Positions 1-13,789 are shown, counted from the first letter of the stretch. The stretch: DNA of 64,000 nt from Fasciola hepatica (GCA_948099385.1 CANUEZ040000156.1:4154001-4218000), one strand, 5' to 3'. Notes: generated from the letters alone by a model not told the origin. Program-made: numbers and translations.

Positions 1-597
1 TGTTGTGAGTGTTTATTTTGTGTTACAGTTATAATTTAGGATGCGATTTTGGCGTGTTTTGTGGGTTTATGTTATGCGGTGATGTGGATGATGATTGATA
101 AGTTTTACTTTTGAATGATTGGAGACAGTGCCCGTTTGTGTAGATCTTGTATTGTGGCATTAGCTGCGTGCGAGGTCCATGAGCGTGGTTTGGTGATATT
201 GATGCGTTCCGGTTAGCTGTTGCGCCGTGTTCGCGATCCCGCTGTCTGAGATGAATGTATCCTACTGGTGTTCGCGGCATTGTCGCTTGAACATACCCGT
301 TCACACACATTCCATACTCGCTCGTAGCTTCAGATGGCAATGACCGTGGCGACAAACCGTGTGTGAAACAGATGTTTATTATCTAATGAATGTGTCTTTT
401 TTTGTTCCTAACTTTTTGTTCATGCTAGTTTGGATTGTAGATTGTGTATGTTTTCGGAGTCTGTATCCGTGGTCATTCGACTGGTTTTGATGATGTTCAA
501 ATTTGATATAGGGATTGTAGATGTGATGTTTGGTGTTGTTTGGTGTGATTGTATTGTCAATGTTTTGTTATAGTTGCGTTCGTATTGATGACGCAGT

Positions 598-633
<36 letters not shown>

Positions 634-712
634 TGTGTAGGAGATGTTGACGTTGATGGGGCTGTTGGTGGTGTTTACTCTGTTTATTGATCTGAGTATA
701 TGCATATGTACA

Positions 713-795
<83 letters not shown>

Positions 796-1155
796 GCACA
801 TATATTTATGTATGTATGTATGTATCTAAAGATATGTGTGTATATGTGTAGATATGTCAATAGGTATATTTGATATTTGGAATTGTGGACGAATGAGGTT
901 GTATTTGTTGTTGAGTGTGATTGGTTGTATTTGAGATGGTTAACTAATTGTGATGGTGTATATGTGCGGTTTGGTGTTGCCGTTTGATGTGGCCAACTGT
1001 CAGTGTTTTTTGTTGTTGTTGTTGTTGTTGGTTTTGTTGTTGTTGTTTTTGGTTTTGCTGTTGTTGATGATAAAGATGATGATGATGGTGTTGATGGGTT
1101 TCTGGGATATTATATATTGGTGTTTTTTCGAATATTGAATGTAGAACGAAGTGTG
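1..1155 (+). repeat. Array unit 1
   Basis: The (GT) tract at 599-632 has 17 repeats. The (TA) tract is at about 717-796 and is interrupted by a C near 771. The TTG tract is the short form (class a). It is the only unit reading GAACATACCCGTTC where all others read GAACGTACCCGTTC, which breaks a 5-bp hairpin. It shares TATTGGTGTTTT near its end with unit 3. Confidence 0.95.
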
Positions 1156-1752
1156 TGTTGTGAGTGTTTATTTTGTGTTACAGTTATAATTTAGGATGCG
1201 ATTTTGGCGTGTTTTGTGGGTTTATGTTATGCGGTGATGTGGATGATGATTGATAAGTTTTACTTTTGAATGATTGGAGACAGTGCCCGTTTGTGTAGAT
1301 CTTGTATTGTGGCATTAGCTGCGTGCGAGGTCCATGAGCGTGGTTTGGTGATATTGATGCGTTCCGGTTAGCTGTTGCGCCGTGTTCGCGATCCCGCTGT
1401 CTGAGATGAATGTATCCTACTGGTGTTCGCGGCATTGTCGCTTGAACGTACCCGTTCACACACATTCCATACTCGCTCGTAGCTTCAGATGGCAATGACC
1501 GTGGCGACAAACCGTGTGTGAAACAGATGTTTATTATCTAATGAATGTGTCTTTTTTTGTTCCTAAGTTTTTGTTCATGCTAGTTTGGATTGTAGATTGT
1601 GTATGTTTTCGGAGTCTGTATCCGTGGTCATTCGACTGGTTTTGATGATGTTCAAATTTGATATAGGGATTGTAGATGTGATGTTTGGTGTTGTTTGGTG
1701 TGATTGTATTGTCAATGTTTTGTTATAGTTGCGTTCGTATTGATGACGCAGT

Positions 1753-1800
<48 letters not shown>

Positions 1801-1879
1801 TGTGTAGGAGATGTTGACGTTGATGGGGCTGTTGGTGGTGTTTACTCTGTTTATTGATCTGAGTATATGCATATGTACA

Positions 1880-1925
<46 letters not shown>

Positions 1926-2298
1926 TATATTTATGTATGTATGTATGTATCTAAAGATATGTGTGTATATGTGTAGATATGTCAATAGGTATATTTGATA
2001 CTTGGAATTGTGGACGAATGAGGTTGTATTTGTTGTTGAGTGTGATTGGTTGTATTTGAGATGGTTAACTAATTGTGATGGTGTATATGTGCGGTTTGGT
2101 GTTGCCGTTTGATGTGGCCAACTGTCAGTGTTTTTTGTTGTTGTTGTTGTTGTTGGTTTTGTTGTTGTCGTTGGTTTTGTTGTTGTTGTTTTTGGTTTTG
2201 CTGTTGTTGATGATAAAGATGATGATGATGGTGTTGATGGGTTTCTGGGATATTATATATTGATGTTTTTTCGAATATTGAATGTAGAACGAAGTGTG
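1156..2298 (+). repeat. Array unit 2
   Basis: It has the longest (GT) tract, about 23 repeats at 1754-1799, and a short (TA) tract near 1884-1920. The TTG tract has one TCG interruption (class b). The core is the common haplotype. It reads CCTAAGTTTTTG, shared only with unit 4. Confidence 0.95.
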
Positions 2299-3004
2299 TG
2301 TTGTGAGTGTTTATTTTGTGTTACAGTTATAATTTAGGATGCGATTTTGGCGTGTTTTGTGGGTTTATGTTATGCGGTGATGTGGATGATGATTGATAAG
2401 TTTTACTTTTGAATGATTGGAGACAGTGCCCGTTTGTGTAGATCTTGTATTGTGGCATTAGCTGCGTGCGAGGTCCATGAGCGTGGTTTGGTGATATTGA
2501 TGCGTTCCGGTTAGCTGTTGCGCCGTGTTCGCGATCCCGCTGTCTGAGATGAATGTATCCTACTGGTGTTCGCGACATTGTCGCTTGAACGTACCCGTTC
2601 ACACACATTCCATACTCGCTCGTAGCTTCAGATGGCAATGACCGTGGCGACAAACCGTGTGTGAAACAGATGTTTATTATCTAATGAATGTGTCTTTTTT
2701 TGTTCCTAACTTTTTGTTCATGCTAGTTTGGATTGTAGATTGTGTATGTTTTCGGAGTCTGTATCCGTGGTCATTCGACTGGTTTTGATGATGTTCAAAT
2801 TTGATATAGGGATTGTAGATGTGATGTTTGGTGTTGTTTGGTGTGATTGTATTGTCAATGTTTTGTTATAGTTGCGTTCGTATTGATGACGCAGTGGTGT
2901 GTGTGTGTGTGTGTGTGTCTGTGTAGGAGATGTTGACGTTGATGGGGCTGTTGGTGGTGTTTACTCTGTTTATTGATCTGAGTATATGCATATGTACATG
3001 AATA

Positions 3005-3082
<78 letters not shown>

Positions 3083-3437
3083 TATATTTATGTATGTATG
3101 TATGTATCTAAAGATATGTGTGTATATGTGTAGATATGTCAATAGGTATATTTGATATTTGGAATTGTGGACGAATGAGGTTGTATTTGTTGTTGAGTGT
3201 GATTGGTTGTATTTGAGATGGTTAACTAATTGTGATGGTGTATATGTGCGGTTTGGTGTTGCCGTTTGATGTGGCCAACTGTCAGTGTTTTTTGTTGTTG
3301 TTGTTGTTGTTGGTTTTGTTGTTGTTGTTTTTGGTTTTGCTGTTGTTGATGATAAAGATGATGATGATGGTGTTGATGGGTTTCTGGGATATTATATATT
3401 GGTGTTTTTTCGAATATTGAATGTAGAACGAAGTGTG
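2299..3437 (+). repeat. Array unit 3
   Basis: The core carries GCGACATT instead of GCGGCATT (S haplotype). The (GT) tract is short, and the (TA) tract around 3003-3077 has a C interruption as in unit 1. The TTG tract is class a. Confidence 0.95.
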
Positions 3438-4034
3438 TGTTGTGAGTGTTTATTTTGTGTTACAGTTATAATTTAGGATGCGATTTTGGCGTGTTTTGTG
3501 GGTTTATGTTATGCGGTGATGTGGATGATGATTGATAAGTTTTACTTTTGAATGATTGGAGACAGTGCCCGTTTGTGTAGATCTTGTATTGTGGCATTAG
3601 CTGCGTGCGAGGTCCATGAGCGTGGTTTGGTGATATTGATGCGTTCCGGTTAGCTGTTGCGCCGTGTTCGCGATCCCGCTGTCTGAGATGAATGTATCCT
3701 ACTGGTGTTCGCGGCATTGTCGCTTGAACGTACCCGTTCACACACATTCCATACTCGCTCGTAGCTTCAGATGGCAATGACCGTGGCGACAAACCGTGTG
3801 TGAAACAGATGTTTATTATCTAATGAATGTGTCTTTTTTTGTTCCTAAGTTTTTGTTCATGCTAGTTTGGATTGTAGATTGTGTATGTTTTCGGAGTCTG
3901 TATCCGTGGTCATTCGACTGGTTTTGATGATGTTCAAATTTGATATAGGGATTGTAGATGTGATGTTTGGTGTTGTTTGGTGTGATTGTATTGTCAATGT
4001 TTTGTTATAGTTGCGTTCGTATTGATGACGCAGT

Positions 4035-4070
<36 letters not shown>

Positions 4071-4149
4071 TGTGTAGGAGATGTTGACGTTGATGGGGCT
4101 GTTGGTGGTGTTTACTCTGTTTATTGATCTGAGTATATGCATATGTACA

Positions 4150-4217
<68 letters not shown>

Positions 4218-4596
4218 TATATTTATGTATGTATGTATGTATCTAAAGATATGTGTGTATATGTGTAGATATGTCAATAGGTATATTTGATATTTGGAAT
4301 TGTGGACGAATGAGGTTGTATTTGTTGTTGAGTGTGATTGGTTGTATTTGAGATGGTTAACTAATTGTGATGGTGTATATGTGCGGTTTGGTGTTGCCGT
4401 TTGATGTGGCCAACTGTCAGTGTTTTTTGTTGTTGTTGTTGTTGTTGGTTTTGTTGTTGTTGTTGTTGTTGTTTTTGTTGTTGTTGTTTTTGGTTTTGCT
4501 GTTGTTGATGATAAAGATGATGATGATGGTGTTGATGGGTTTCTGGGATATTATATATTGATGTTTTTTCGAATATTGAATGTAGAACGAAGGGTG
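3438..4596 (+). repeat. Array unit 4
   Basis: Common core haplotype with CCTAAGTTTTTG. The long TTG tract at about 4430-4500 lacks TCG and contains an extra TTTTTG block (class c, shared with unit 9). Confidence 0.95.
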
Positions 4597-5193
4597 TGTT
4601 GTGAGTGTTTATTTTGTGTTACAGTTATAATTTAGGATGCGATTTTGGCGTGTTTTGTGGGTTTATGTTATGCGGTGATGTGGATGATGATTGATAAGTT
4701 TTACTTTTGAATGATTGGAGACAGTGCCCGTTTGTGTAGATCTTGTATTGTGGCATTAGCTGCGTGCGAGGTCCATGAGCGTGGTTTGGTGATATTGATG
4801 CGTTCCGGTTAGCTGTTGCGCCGTGTTCGCGATCCCGCTGTCTGAGATGAATGTATCCTACTGGTGTTCGCGGCATTGTCGCTTGAACGTACCCGTTCAC
4901 ACACATTCCATACTCGCTCGTAGCTTCAGATGGCAATGACCGTGGCGACAAACCGTGTGTGAAACAGATGTTTATTATCTAATGAATGTGTCTTTTTTTG
5001 TTCCTAACTTTTTGTTCATGCTAGTTTGGATTGTAGATTGTGTATGTTTTCGGAGTCTGTATCCGTGGTCATTCGACTGGTTTTGATGATGTTCAAATTT
5101 GATATAGGGATTGTAGATGTGATGTTTGGTGTTGTTTGGTGTGATTGTATTGTCAATGTTTTGTTATAGTTGCGTTCGTATTGATGACGCAGT

Positions 5194-5231
<38 letters not shown>

Positions 5232-5310
5232 TGTGTAGGAGATGTTGACGTTGATGGGGCTGTTGGTGGTGTTTACTCTGTTTATTGATCTGAGTATATG
5301 CATATGTACA

Positions 5311-5384
<74 letters not shown>

Positions 5385-5757
5385 TATATTTATGTATGTA
5401 TGTATGTATCTAAAGATATGTGTGTATATGTGTAGATATGTCAATAGGTATATTTGATATTTGGAATTGTGGACGAATGAGGTTGTATTTGTTGTTGAGT
5501 GTGATTGGTTGTATTTGAGATGGTTAACTAATTGTGATGGTGTATATGTGCGGTTTGGTGTTGCCGTTTGATGTGGCCAACTGTCAGTGTTTTTTGTTGT
5601 TGTTGTTGTTGTTGGTTTTGTTGTTGTCGTTGGTTTTGTTGTTGTTGTTTTTGGTTTTGCTGTTGTTGATGATAAAGATGATGATGATGGTGTTGATGGG
5701 TTTCTGGGATATTATATATTGATGTTTTTTCGAATATTGAATGTAGAACGAAGTGTG
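4597..5757 (+). repeat. Array unit 5
   Basis: Common core haplotype. The (TA) tract around 5315-5379 is among the longest uninterrupted ones. The TTG tract is class b. Confidence 0.95.
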
Positions 5758-6354
5758 TGTTGTGAGTGTTTAATTTGTGTTACAGTTATAATTTAGGATG
5801 CGATTTTGGCGTGTTTTGTGGGTTTATGTTATGCGGTGATGTGGATGATGATTGATAAGTTTTACTTTTGAATGATTGGAGACAGTGCCCGTTTGTGTAG
5901 ATCTTGTATTGTGGCATTAGCTGCGTGCGAGGTCCATGAGCGTGGTTTGGTGATATTGATGCGTTCCGGTTAGCTATTGCGCCGTGTTCGCGATCCCGCT
6001 GTCTGAGATGAATGTATCCTACTGGTATTCGCGGCATTGTCGCTTGAACGTACCCGTTCACACACATTCCATACTCGCTCGTATCTTCAGATGGCAATGA
6101 TCGTGGCGACAAACCGTGTGTGAAACAGATGTTTATTATCTAATGAATGTGTCTTTTTTTGTTCCTAACTTTTTGTTCATGCTAGTTTGGATTGTAGATT
6201 GTGTATGTTTTCGGAGTCTGTATCCGTGGTCATTCGACTGGTTTTGATGATGTTCAAATTTGATATAGGGATTGTAGATGTGATGTTTGGTGTTGTTTGG
6301 TGTGATTGTATTGTCAATGTTTTGTTATAGTTGCGTTCGTATTGATGACGCAGT

Positions 6355-6392
<38 letters not shown>

Positions 6393-6471
6393 TGTGTAGG
6401 AGATGTTGACGTTGATGGGGCTGTTGGTGGTGTTTACTCTGTTTATTGATCTGAGTATATGCATATGTACA

Positions 6472-6525
<54 letters not shown>

Positions 6526-6901
6526 TATATTTATGTATGTATGTATGTATCTAAAGATATGTGTGTATATGTGTAGATATGTCAATAGGTATATTTGATA
6601 TTTGGAATTGTGGACGAATGAGGTTGTATTTGTTGTTGAGTGTGATTGGTTGTATTCGAGATGGTTAACTAATTGTGATGGTGTATATGTGCGGTTTGGT
6701 GTTGCCGTTTGATGTGGCCAACTGTCAGTGTTTTTTGTTGTTGTTGTTGTCGTTGTTGGTTTTGTTGTTGTCGTTGGTTTTGTTGTTGTTGTTTTTGGTT
6801 TTGCTGTTGTTGATGATAAAGATGATGATGATGGTGTTGATGGGTTTCTGGGAAATTATATATTGATGTTTTTTCGAATATTGAATGTAGAACGAAGGGT
6901 G
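5758..6901 (+). repeat. Array unit 6
   Basis: The core belongs to the EDT haplotype: TAGCTATTGCG, CTGGTATTCG, CGTATCTTCAG and AATGATCG replace the common bases, as in units 8 and 9. It alone has GTTTAATTTG near its start. The TTG tract has two TCG interruptions (class d). GTATTCGAG and GGGAAATTATA are shared with unit 10. Confidence 0.95.
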
Positions 6902-7498
6902 TGTTGTGAGTGTTTATTTTGTGTTACAGTTATAATTTAGGATGCGATTTTGGCGTGTTTTGTGGGTTTATGTTATGCGGTGATGTGGATGATGATTGAT
7001 AAGTTTTACTTTTGAATGATTGGAGACAGTGCCCGTTTGTGTAGATCTTGTATTGTGGCATTAGCTGCGTGCGAGGTCCATGAGCGTGGTTTGGTGATAT
7101 TGATGCGTTCCGGTTAGCTGTTGCGCCGTGTTCGCGATCCCGCTGTCTGAGATGAATGTATCCTACTGGTGTTCGCGGCATTGTCGCTTGAACGTACCCG
7201 TTCACACACATTCCATACTCGCTCGTAGCTTCAGATGGCAATGACCGTGGCGACAAACCGTGTGTGAAACAGATGTTTATTATCTAATGAATGTGTCTTT
7301 TTTTGTTCCTAACTTTTTGTTCATGCTAGTTTGGATTGAAGATTGTGTATGTTTTCGGAGTCTGTATCCGTGGTCATTCGACTGGTTTTGATGATGTTCA
7401 AATTTGATATAGGGATTGTAGATGTGATGTTTGGTGTTGTTTGGTGTGATTGTATTGTCAATGTTTTGTTATAGTTGCGTTCGTATTGATGACGCAGT

Positions 7499-7541
<43 letters not shown>

Positions 7542-7613
7542 GAGATGTTGACGTTGATGGGGCTGTTGGTGGTGTTTACTCTGTTTATTGATCTGAGTAT
7601 ATGCATATGTACA

Positions 7614-7657
<44 letters not shown>

Positions 7658-8030
7658 TATATTTATGTATGTATGTATGTATCTAAAGATATGTGTGTAT
7701 ATGTGTAGATATGTCAATAGGTATATTTGATATTTGGAATTGTGGACGAATGAGGTTGTATTTGTTGTTGAGTGTGATTGGTTGTATTTGAGATGGTTAA
7801 CTAATTGTGATGGTGTATATGTGCGGTTTGGTGTTGCCGTTTGATGTGGCCAACTGTCAGTGTTTTTTGTTGTTGTTGTTGTTGTTGGTTTTGTTGTTGT
7901 CGTTGGTTTTGTTGTTGTTGTTTTTGGTTTTGCTGTTGTTGATGATAAAGATGATGATGATGGTGTTGATGGGTTTCTGGGATATTATATATTGATGTTT
8001 TTTCGAATATTGAATGTAGAACGAAGTGTG
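6902..8030 (+). repeat. Array unit 7
   Basis: Common core haplotype. The (TG) tract runs straight into TGTAGGAGATG, lacking the CTG interruption found in every other unit. The (TA) tract is short (7617-7652). The TTG tract is class b. GATTGAAGATT is a private variant. Confidence 0.95.
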
Positions 8031-8627
8031 TGTTGTGAGTGTTTATTTTGTGTTACAGTTATAATTTAGGATGCGATTTTGGCGTGTTTTGTGGGTTTAT
8101 GTTATGCGGTGATGTGGATGATGATTGATAAGTTTTACTTTTGAATGATTGGAGACAGTGCCCGTTTGTGTAGATCTTGTATTGTGGCATTAGCTGCGTG
8201 CGAGGTCCATGAGCGTGGTTTGGTGATATTGATGCGTTCCGGTTAGCTATTGCGCCGTGTTCGCGATCCCGCTGTCTGAGATGAATGTATCCTACTGGTA
8301 TTCGCGGCATTGTCGCTTGAACGTACCCGTTCACACACATTCCATACTCGCTCGTATCTTCAGATGGCAATGATCGTGGCGACAAACCGTGTGTGAAACA
8401 GATGTTTATTATCTAATGAATGTGTCTTTTTTTGTTCCTAACTTTTTGTTCATGCTAGTTTGGATTGTAGATTGTGTATGTTTTCGGAGTCTGTATCCGT
8501 GGTCATTCGACTGGTTTTGATGATGTTCAAATTTGATATAGGGATTGTAGATGTGATGTTTGGTGTTGTTTGGTGTGATTGTATTGTCAATGTTTTGTTA
8601 TAGTTGCGTTCGTATTGATGACGCAGT

Positions 8628-8667
<40 letters not shown>

Positions 8668-8746
8668 TGTGTAGGAGATGTTGACGTTGATGGGGCTGTT
8701 GGTGGTGTTTACTCTGTTTATTGATCTGAGTATATGCATATGTACA

Positions 8747-8814
<68 letters not shown>

Positions 8815-9187
8815 TATATTTATGTATGTATGTATGTATCTAAAGATATGTGTGTATATGTGTAGATATGTCAATAGGTATATTTGATATTTGGAATTGT
8901 GGACGAATGAGGTTGTATTTGTTGTTGAGTGTGATTGGTTGTATTTGAGATGGTTAACTAATTGTGATGGTGTATATGTGCGGTTTGGTGTTGCCGTTTG
9001 ATGTGGCCAACTGTCAGTGTTTTTTGTTGTTGTTGTTGTTGTTGGTTTTGTTGTTGTCGTTGGTTTTGTTGTTGTTGTTTTTGGTTTTGCTGTTGTTGAT
9101 GATAAAGATGATGATGATGGTGTTGATGGGTTTCTGGGATATTATATATTGATGTTTTTTCGAATATTGAATGTAGAACGAAGTGTG
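8031..9187 (+). repeat. Array unit 8
   Basis: EDT core haplotype as in units 6 and 9, combined with a class b TTG tract. The (TA) tract is long (about 8751-8809). Confidence 0.95.
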
Positions 9188-9784
9188 TGTTGTGAGTGTT
9201 TATTTTGTGTTACAGTTATAATTTAGGATGCGATTTTGGCGTGTTTTGTGGGTTTATGTTATGCGGTGATGTGGATGATGATTGATAAGTTTTACTTTTG
9301 AATGATTGGAGACAGTGCCCGTTTGTGTAGATCTTGTATTGTGGCATTAGCTGCGTGCGAGGTCCATGAGCGTGGTTTGGTGATATTGATGCGTTCCGGT
9401 TAGCTATTGCGCCGTGTTCGCGATCCCGCTGTCTGAGATGAATGTATCCTACTGGTATTCGCGGCATTGTCGCTTGAACGTACCCGTTCACACACATTCC
9501 ATACTCGCTCGTATCTTCAGATGGCAATGATCGTGGCGACAAACCGTGTGTGAAACAGATGTTTATTATCTAATGAATGTGTCTTTTTTTGTTCCTAACT
9601 TTTTGTTCATGCTAGTTTGGATTGTAGATTGTGTATGTTTTCGGAGTCTGTATCCGTGGTCATTCGACTGGTTTTGATGATGTTCAAATTTGATATAGGG
9701 ATTGTAGATGTGATGTTTGGTGTTGTTTGGTGTGATTGTATTGTCAATGTTTTGTTATAGTTGCGTTCGTATTGATGACGCAGT

Positions 9785-9816
<32 letters not shown>

Positions 9817-9895
9817 TGTGTAGGAGATGTTGACGTTGATGGGGCTGTTGGTGGTGTTTACTCTGTTTATTGATCTGAGTATATGCATATGTACA

Positions 9896-9951
<56 letters not shown>

Positions 9952-10330
9952 TATATTTATGTATGTATGTATGTATCTAAAGATATGTGTGTATATGTGT
10001 AGATATGTCAATAGGTATATTTGATATTTGGAATTGTGGACGAATGAGGTTGTATTTGTTGTTGAGTGTGATTGGTTGTATTTGAGATGGTTAACTAATT
10101 GTGATGGTGTATATGTGCGGTTTGGTGTTGCCGTTTGATGTGGCCAACTGTCAGTGTTTTTTGTTGTTGTTGTTGTTGTTGGTTTTGTTGTTGTTGTTGT
10201 TGTTGTTTTTGTTGTTGTTGTTTTTGGTTTTGCTGTTGTTGATGATAAAGATGATGATGATGGTGTTGATGGGTTTCTGGGATATTATATATTGATGTTT
10301 TTTCGAATATTGAATGTAGAACGAAGTGTG
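9188..10330 (+). repeat. Array unit 9
   Basis: EDT core haplotype combined with a class c TTG tract like that of unit 4. The combination is therefore different from units 6 and 8. Confidence 0.95.
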
Positions 10331-10927
10331 TGTTGTGAGTGTTTATTTTGTGTTACAGTTATAATTTAGGATGCGATTTTGGCGTGTTTTGTGGGTTTAT
10401 GTTATGCGGTGATGTGGATGATGATTGATAAGTTTTACTTTTGAATGATTGGAGACAGTGCCCGTTTGTGTAGATCTTGTATTGTGGCATTAGCTGCGTG
10501 CGAGGTCCATGAGCGTGGTTTGGTGATATTGATGCGTTCCGGTTAGCTGTTGCGCCGTGTTCGCGATCCCGCTGTCTGAGATGAATGTATCCTACTGGTG
10601 TTCGCGGCATTGTCGCTTGAACGTACCCGTTCACACACATTCCATACTCGCTCGTAGCTTCAGATGGCAATGACCGTGGCGACAAACCGTGTGTGAAACA
10701 GATGTTTATTATCTAATGAATGTGTCTTTTTTTGTTCCTAACTTTTTGTTCATGCTAGTTTGGATTGTAGATTGTGTATGTTTTCGGAGTCTGTATCCGT
10801 GGTCATTCGACTGGTTTTGATGATGTTCAAATTTGATATAGGGATTGTAGATGTGATGTTTGGTGTTGTTTGGTGTGATTGTATTGTCAATGTTTTGTTA
10901 TAGTTGCGTTCGTATTGATGACGCAGT

Positions 10928-10961
<34 letters not shown>

Positions 10962-11040
10962 TGTGTAGGAGATGTTGACGTTGATGGGGCTGTTGGTGGT
11001 GTTTACTCTGTTTATTGATCTGAGTATATGCATATGTACA

Positions 11041-11076
<36 letters not shown>

Positions 11077-11452
11077 TATATTTATGTATGTATGTATGTA
11101 TCTAAAGATATGTGTGTATATGTGTAGATATATCAATAGGTATATTTGATATTTGGAATTGTGGACGAATGAGGTTGTATTTGTTGTTGAGTGTGATTGG
11201 TTGTATTCGAGATGGTTAACTAATTGTGATGGTGTATATGTGCGGTTTGGTGTTGCCGTTTGATGTGGCCAACTGTCAGTGTTTTTTGTTGTTGTTGTTG
11301 TCGTTGTTGGTTTTGTTGTTGTCGTTGGTTTTGTTGTTGTTGTTTTTGGTTTTGCTGTTGTTGATGATAAAGATGATGATGATGGTGTTGATGGGTTTCT
11401 GGGAAATTATATATTGATGTTTTTTCGAATATTGAATGTAGAACGAAGGGTG
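10331..11452 (+). repeat. Array unit 10
   Basis: Common core combined with a class d TTG tract, GTATTCGAG and GGGAAATTATA, all shared with unit 6. It has a short (TA) tract (about 11044-11070) and a private GATATATCAATAGG. Confidence 0.95.
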
Positions 11453-12049
11453 TGTTGTGAGTGTTTATTTTGTGTTACAGTTATAATTTAGGATGCGATT
11501 TTGGCGTGTTTTGTGGGTTTATGTTATGCGGTGATGTGGATGATGATTGATAAGTTTTACTTTTGAATGATTGGAGACAGTGCCCGTTTGTGTAGATCTT
11601 GTATTGTGGCATTAGCTGCGTGCGAGGTCCATGAGCGTGGTTTGGTGATATTGATGCGTTCCGGTTAGCTGTTGCGCCGTGTTCGCGATCCCGCTGTCTG
11701 AGATGAATGTATCCTACTGGTGTTCGCGACATTGTCGCTTGAACGTACCCGTTCACACACATTCCATACTCGCTCGTAGCTTCAGATGGCAATGACCGTG
11801 GCGACAAACCGTGTGTGAAACAGATGTTTATTATCTAATGAATGTGTCTTTTTTTGTTCCTAACTTTTTGTTCATGCTAGTTTGGATTGTAGATTGTGTA
11901 TGTTTTCGGAGTCTGTATCCGTGGTCATTTGACTGGTTTTGATGATGTTCAAATTTGATATAGGAATTGTAGATGTGATGTTTGGTGTTGTTTGGTGTGA
12001 TTGTATTGTCAATGTTTTGTTATAGTTGCGTTCGTATTGATGACGCAGT

Positions 12050-12095
<46 letters not shown>

Positions 12096-12174
12096 TGTGT
12101 AGGAGATGTTGACGTTGATGGGGCTGTTGGTGGTGTTTACTCTGTTTATTGATCTGAGTATATGCATATGTACA

Positions 12175-12228
<54 letters not shown>

Positions 12229-12619
12229 TATATTTATGTATGTATGTATGTATCTAAAGATATGTGTGTATATGTGTAGATATGTCAATAGGTATATTTG
12301 ATATTTGGAATTGTGGACGAATGAGGTTGTATTTGTTGTTGAGTGTGATTGGTTGTATTTGAGATGGTTAACTAATTGTGATGGTGTATATGTGCGGTTT
12401 GGTGTTGCCGTTTGATGTGGCCAACTGTCAGTGTTTTTTGTTGTCGTTGTTGGTTTTGTTGTTGTTGTTGTTGTTGGTTTTGTTGTTGTCGTTGGTTTTG
12501 TTGTTGTTGTTTTTGGTTTTGCTGTTGTTGATGATAAAGATGATAATGATGGTGTTGATGGGTTTCTGGGATATTATATATTGATGTTTTTTCGAATATT
12601 GAATGTAGAACGAAGTGTG
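11453..12619 (+). repeat. Array unit 11
   Basis: S core haplotype (GCGACATT). GTCATTTGACTGG and ATATAGGAATTG are shared with unit 12. The long TTG tract opens with an early TCG (class e). GATGATAATGATGG is private. Confidence 0.95.
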
Positions 12620-13216
12620 TGTTGTGAGTGTTTATTTTGTGTTACAGTTATAATTTAGGATGCGATTTTGGCGTGTTTTGTGGGTTTATGTTATGCGGTG
12701 ATGTGGATGATGATTGATAAGTTTTACTTTTGAATGATTGGAGACAGTGCCCGTTTGTGTAGATCTTGTATTGTGGCATTAGCTGCGTGCGAGGTCCATG
12801 AGCGTGGTTTGGTGATATTGATGCGTTCCGGTTAGCTGTTGCGCCGTGTTCGCGATCCCGCTGTCTGAGATGAATGTATCCTACTGGTGTTCGCGACATT
12901 GTCGCTTGAACGTACCCGTTCACACACATTCCATACTCGCTCGTAGCTTCAGATGGCAATGACCGTGGCGACAAACCGTGTGTGAAACAGATGTTTATTA
13001 TCTAATGAATGTGTCTTTTTTTGTTCCTAACTTTTTGTTCATGCTAGTTTGGATTGTAGATTGTGTATGTTTTCGGAGTCTGTATCCGTGGTCATTTGAC
13101 TGGTTTTGATGATGTTCAAATTTGATATAGGAATTGTAGATGTGATGTTTGGTGTTGTTTGGTGTGATTGTATTGTCAATGTTTTGTTATAGTTGCGTTC
13201 GTATTGATGACGCAGT

Positions 13217-13250
<34 letters not shown>

Positions 13251-13329
13251 TGTGTAGGAGATGTTGACGTTGATGGGGCTGTTGGTGGTGTTTACTCTGT
13301 TTATTGATCTGAGTATATGCATATGTACA

Positions 13330-13395
<66 letters not shown>

Positions 13396-13789
13396 TATAT
13401 TTATGTATGTATGTATGTATCTAAAGATATGTGTGTATATGTGTAGATATGTCAATAGGTATATTTGATATTTGGAATTGTGGACGAATGAGGTTGTATT
13501 TGTTGTTGAGTGTGATTGGTTGTATTTGAGATGGTTAACTAATTGTGATGGTGTATATGTGCGGTTTGGTGTTGCCGTTTGATGTGGCCAACTGTCAGTG
13601 TTTTTTGTTGTCGTTGTTGGTTTTGTTGTTGTTGTTGTTGTTGTTGGTTTTGTTGTTGTCGTTGGTTTTGTTGTTGTTGTTTTTGGTTTTGCTGTTGTTG
13701 ATGATAAAGATGATGATGATGGTGTTGATGGGTTTCTGGGATATTATATATTGATGTTTTTTCGAATATTGAATGTAGAACGAAGTGTG
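12620..13789 (+). repeat. Array unit 12
   Basis: S core haplotype, nearly the same as unit 11, with one extra TTG repeat in its class e tract. At 1170 bp it is the longest unit. Units 11 and 12 look like the most recent tandem duplication. Confidence 0.95.

Noticed and set aside
29..355. A 108-residue protein gene repeated in every array unit (minus strand)
   Set aside because: The frame lacks an ATG at its start, has no known motif and lies in a core that is near-identical at the DNA level in all units, so frame conservation is not evidence of coding.
340..420. Tandem spliced-leader RNA genes (AACCGTGTGTG... ending in ATG)
   Set aside because: The block begins like flatworm spliced leaders and the unit is tandem, but no GT donor follows the ATG, no clear Sm site with stem-loops follows, and the rest does not match. 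Not supportable.
557..801. Proteins rich in Tyr-Ile and Thr-His repeats in each unit
   Set aside because: They are translations of the (TA)n and (TG)n microsatellites.
950..1194. Leu- or Val-rich 'membrane' proteins in each unit (plus strand)
   Set aside because: They are produced by the (TTG)n tract read in two frames; no independent support.
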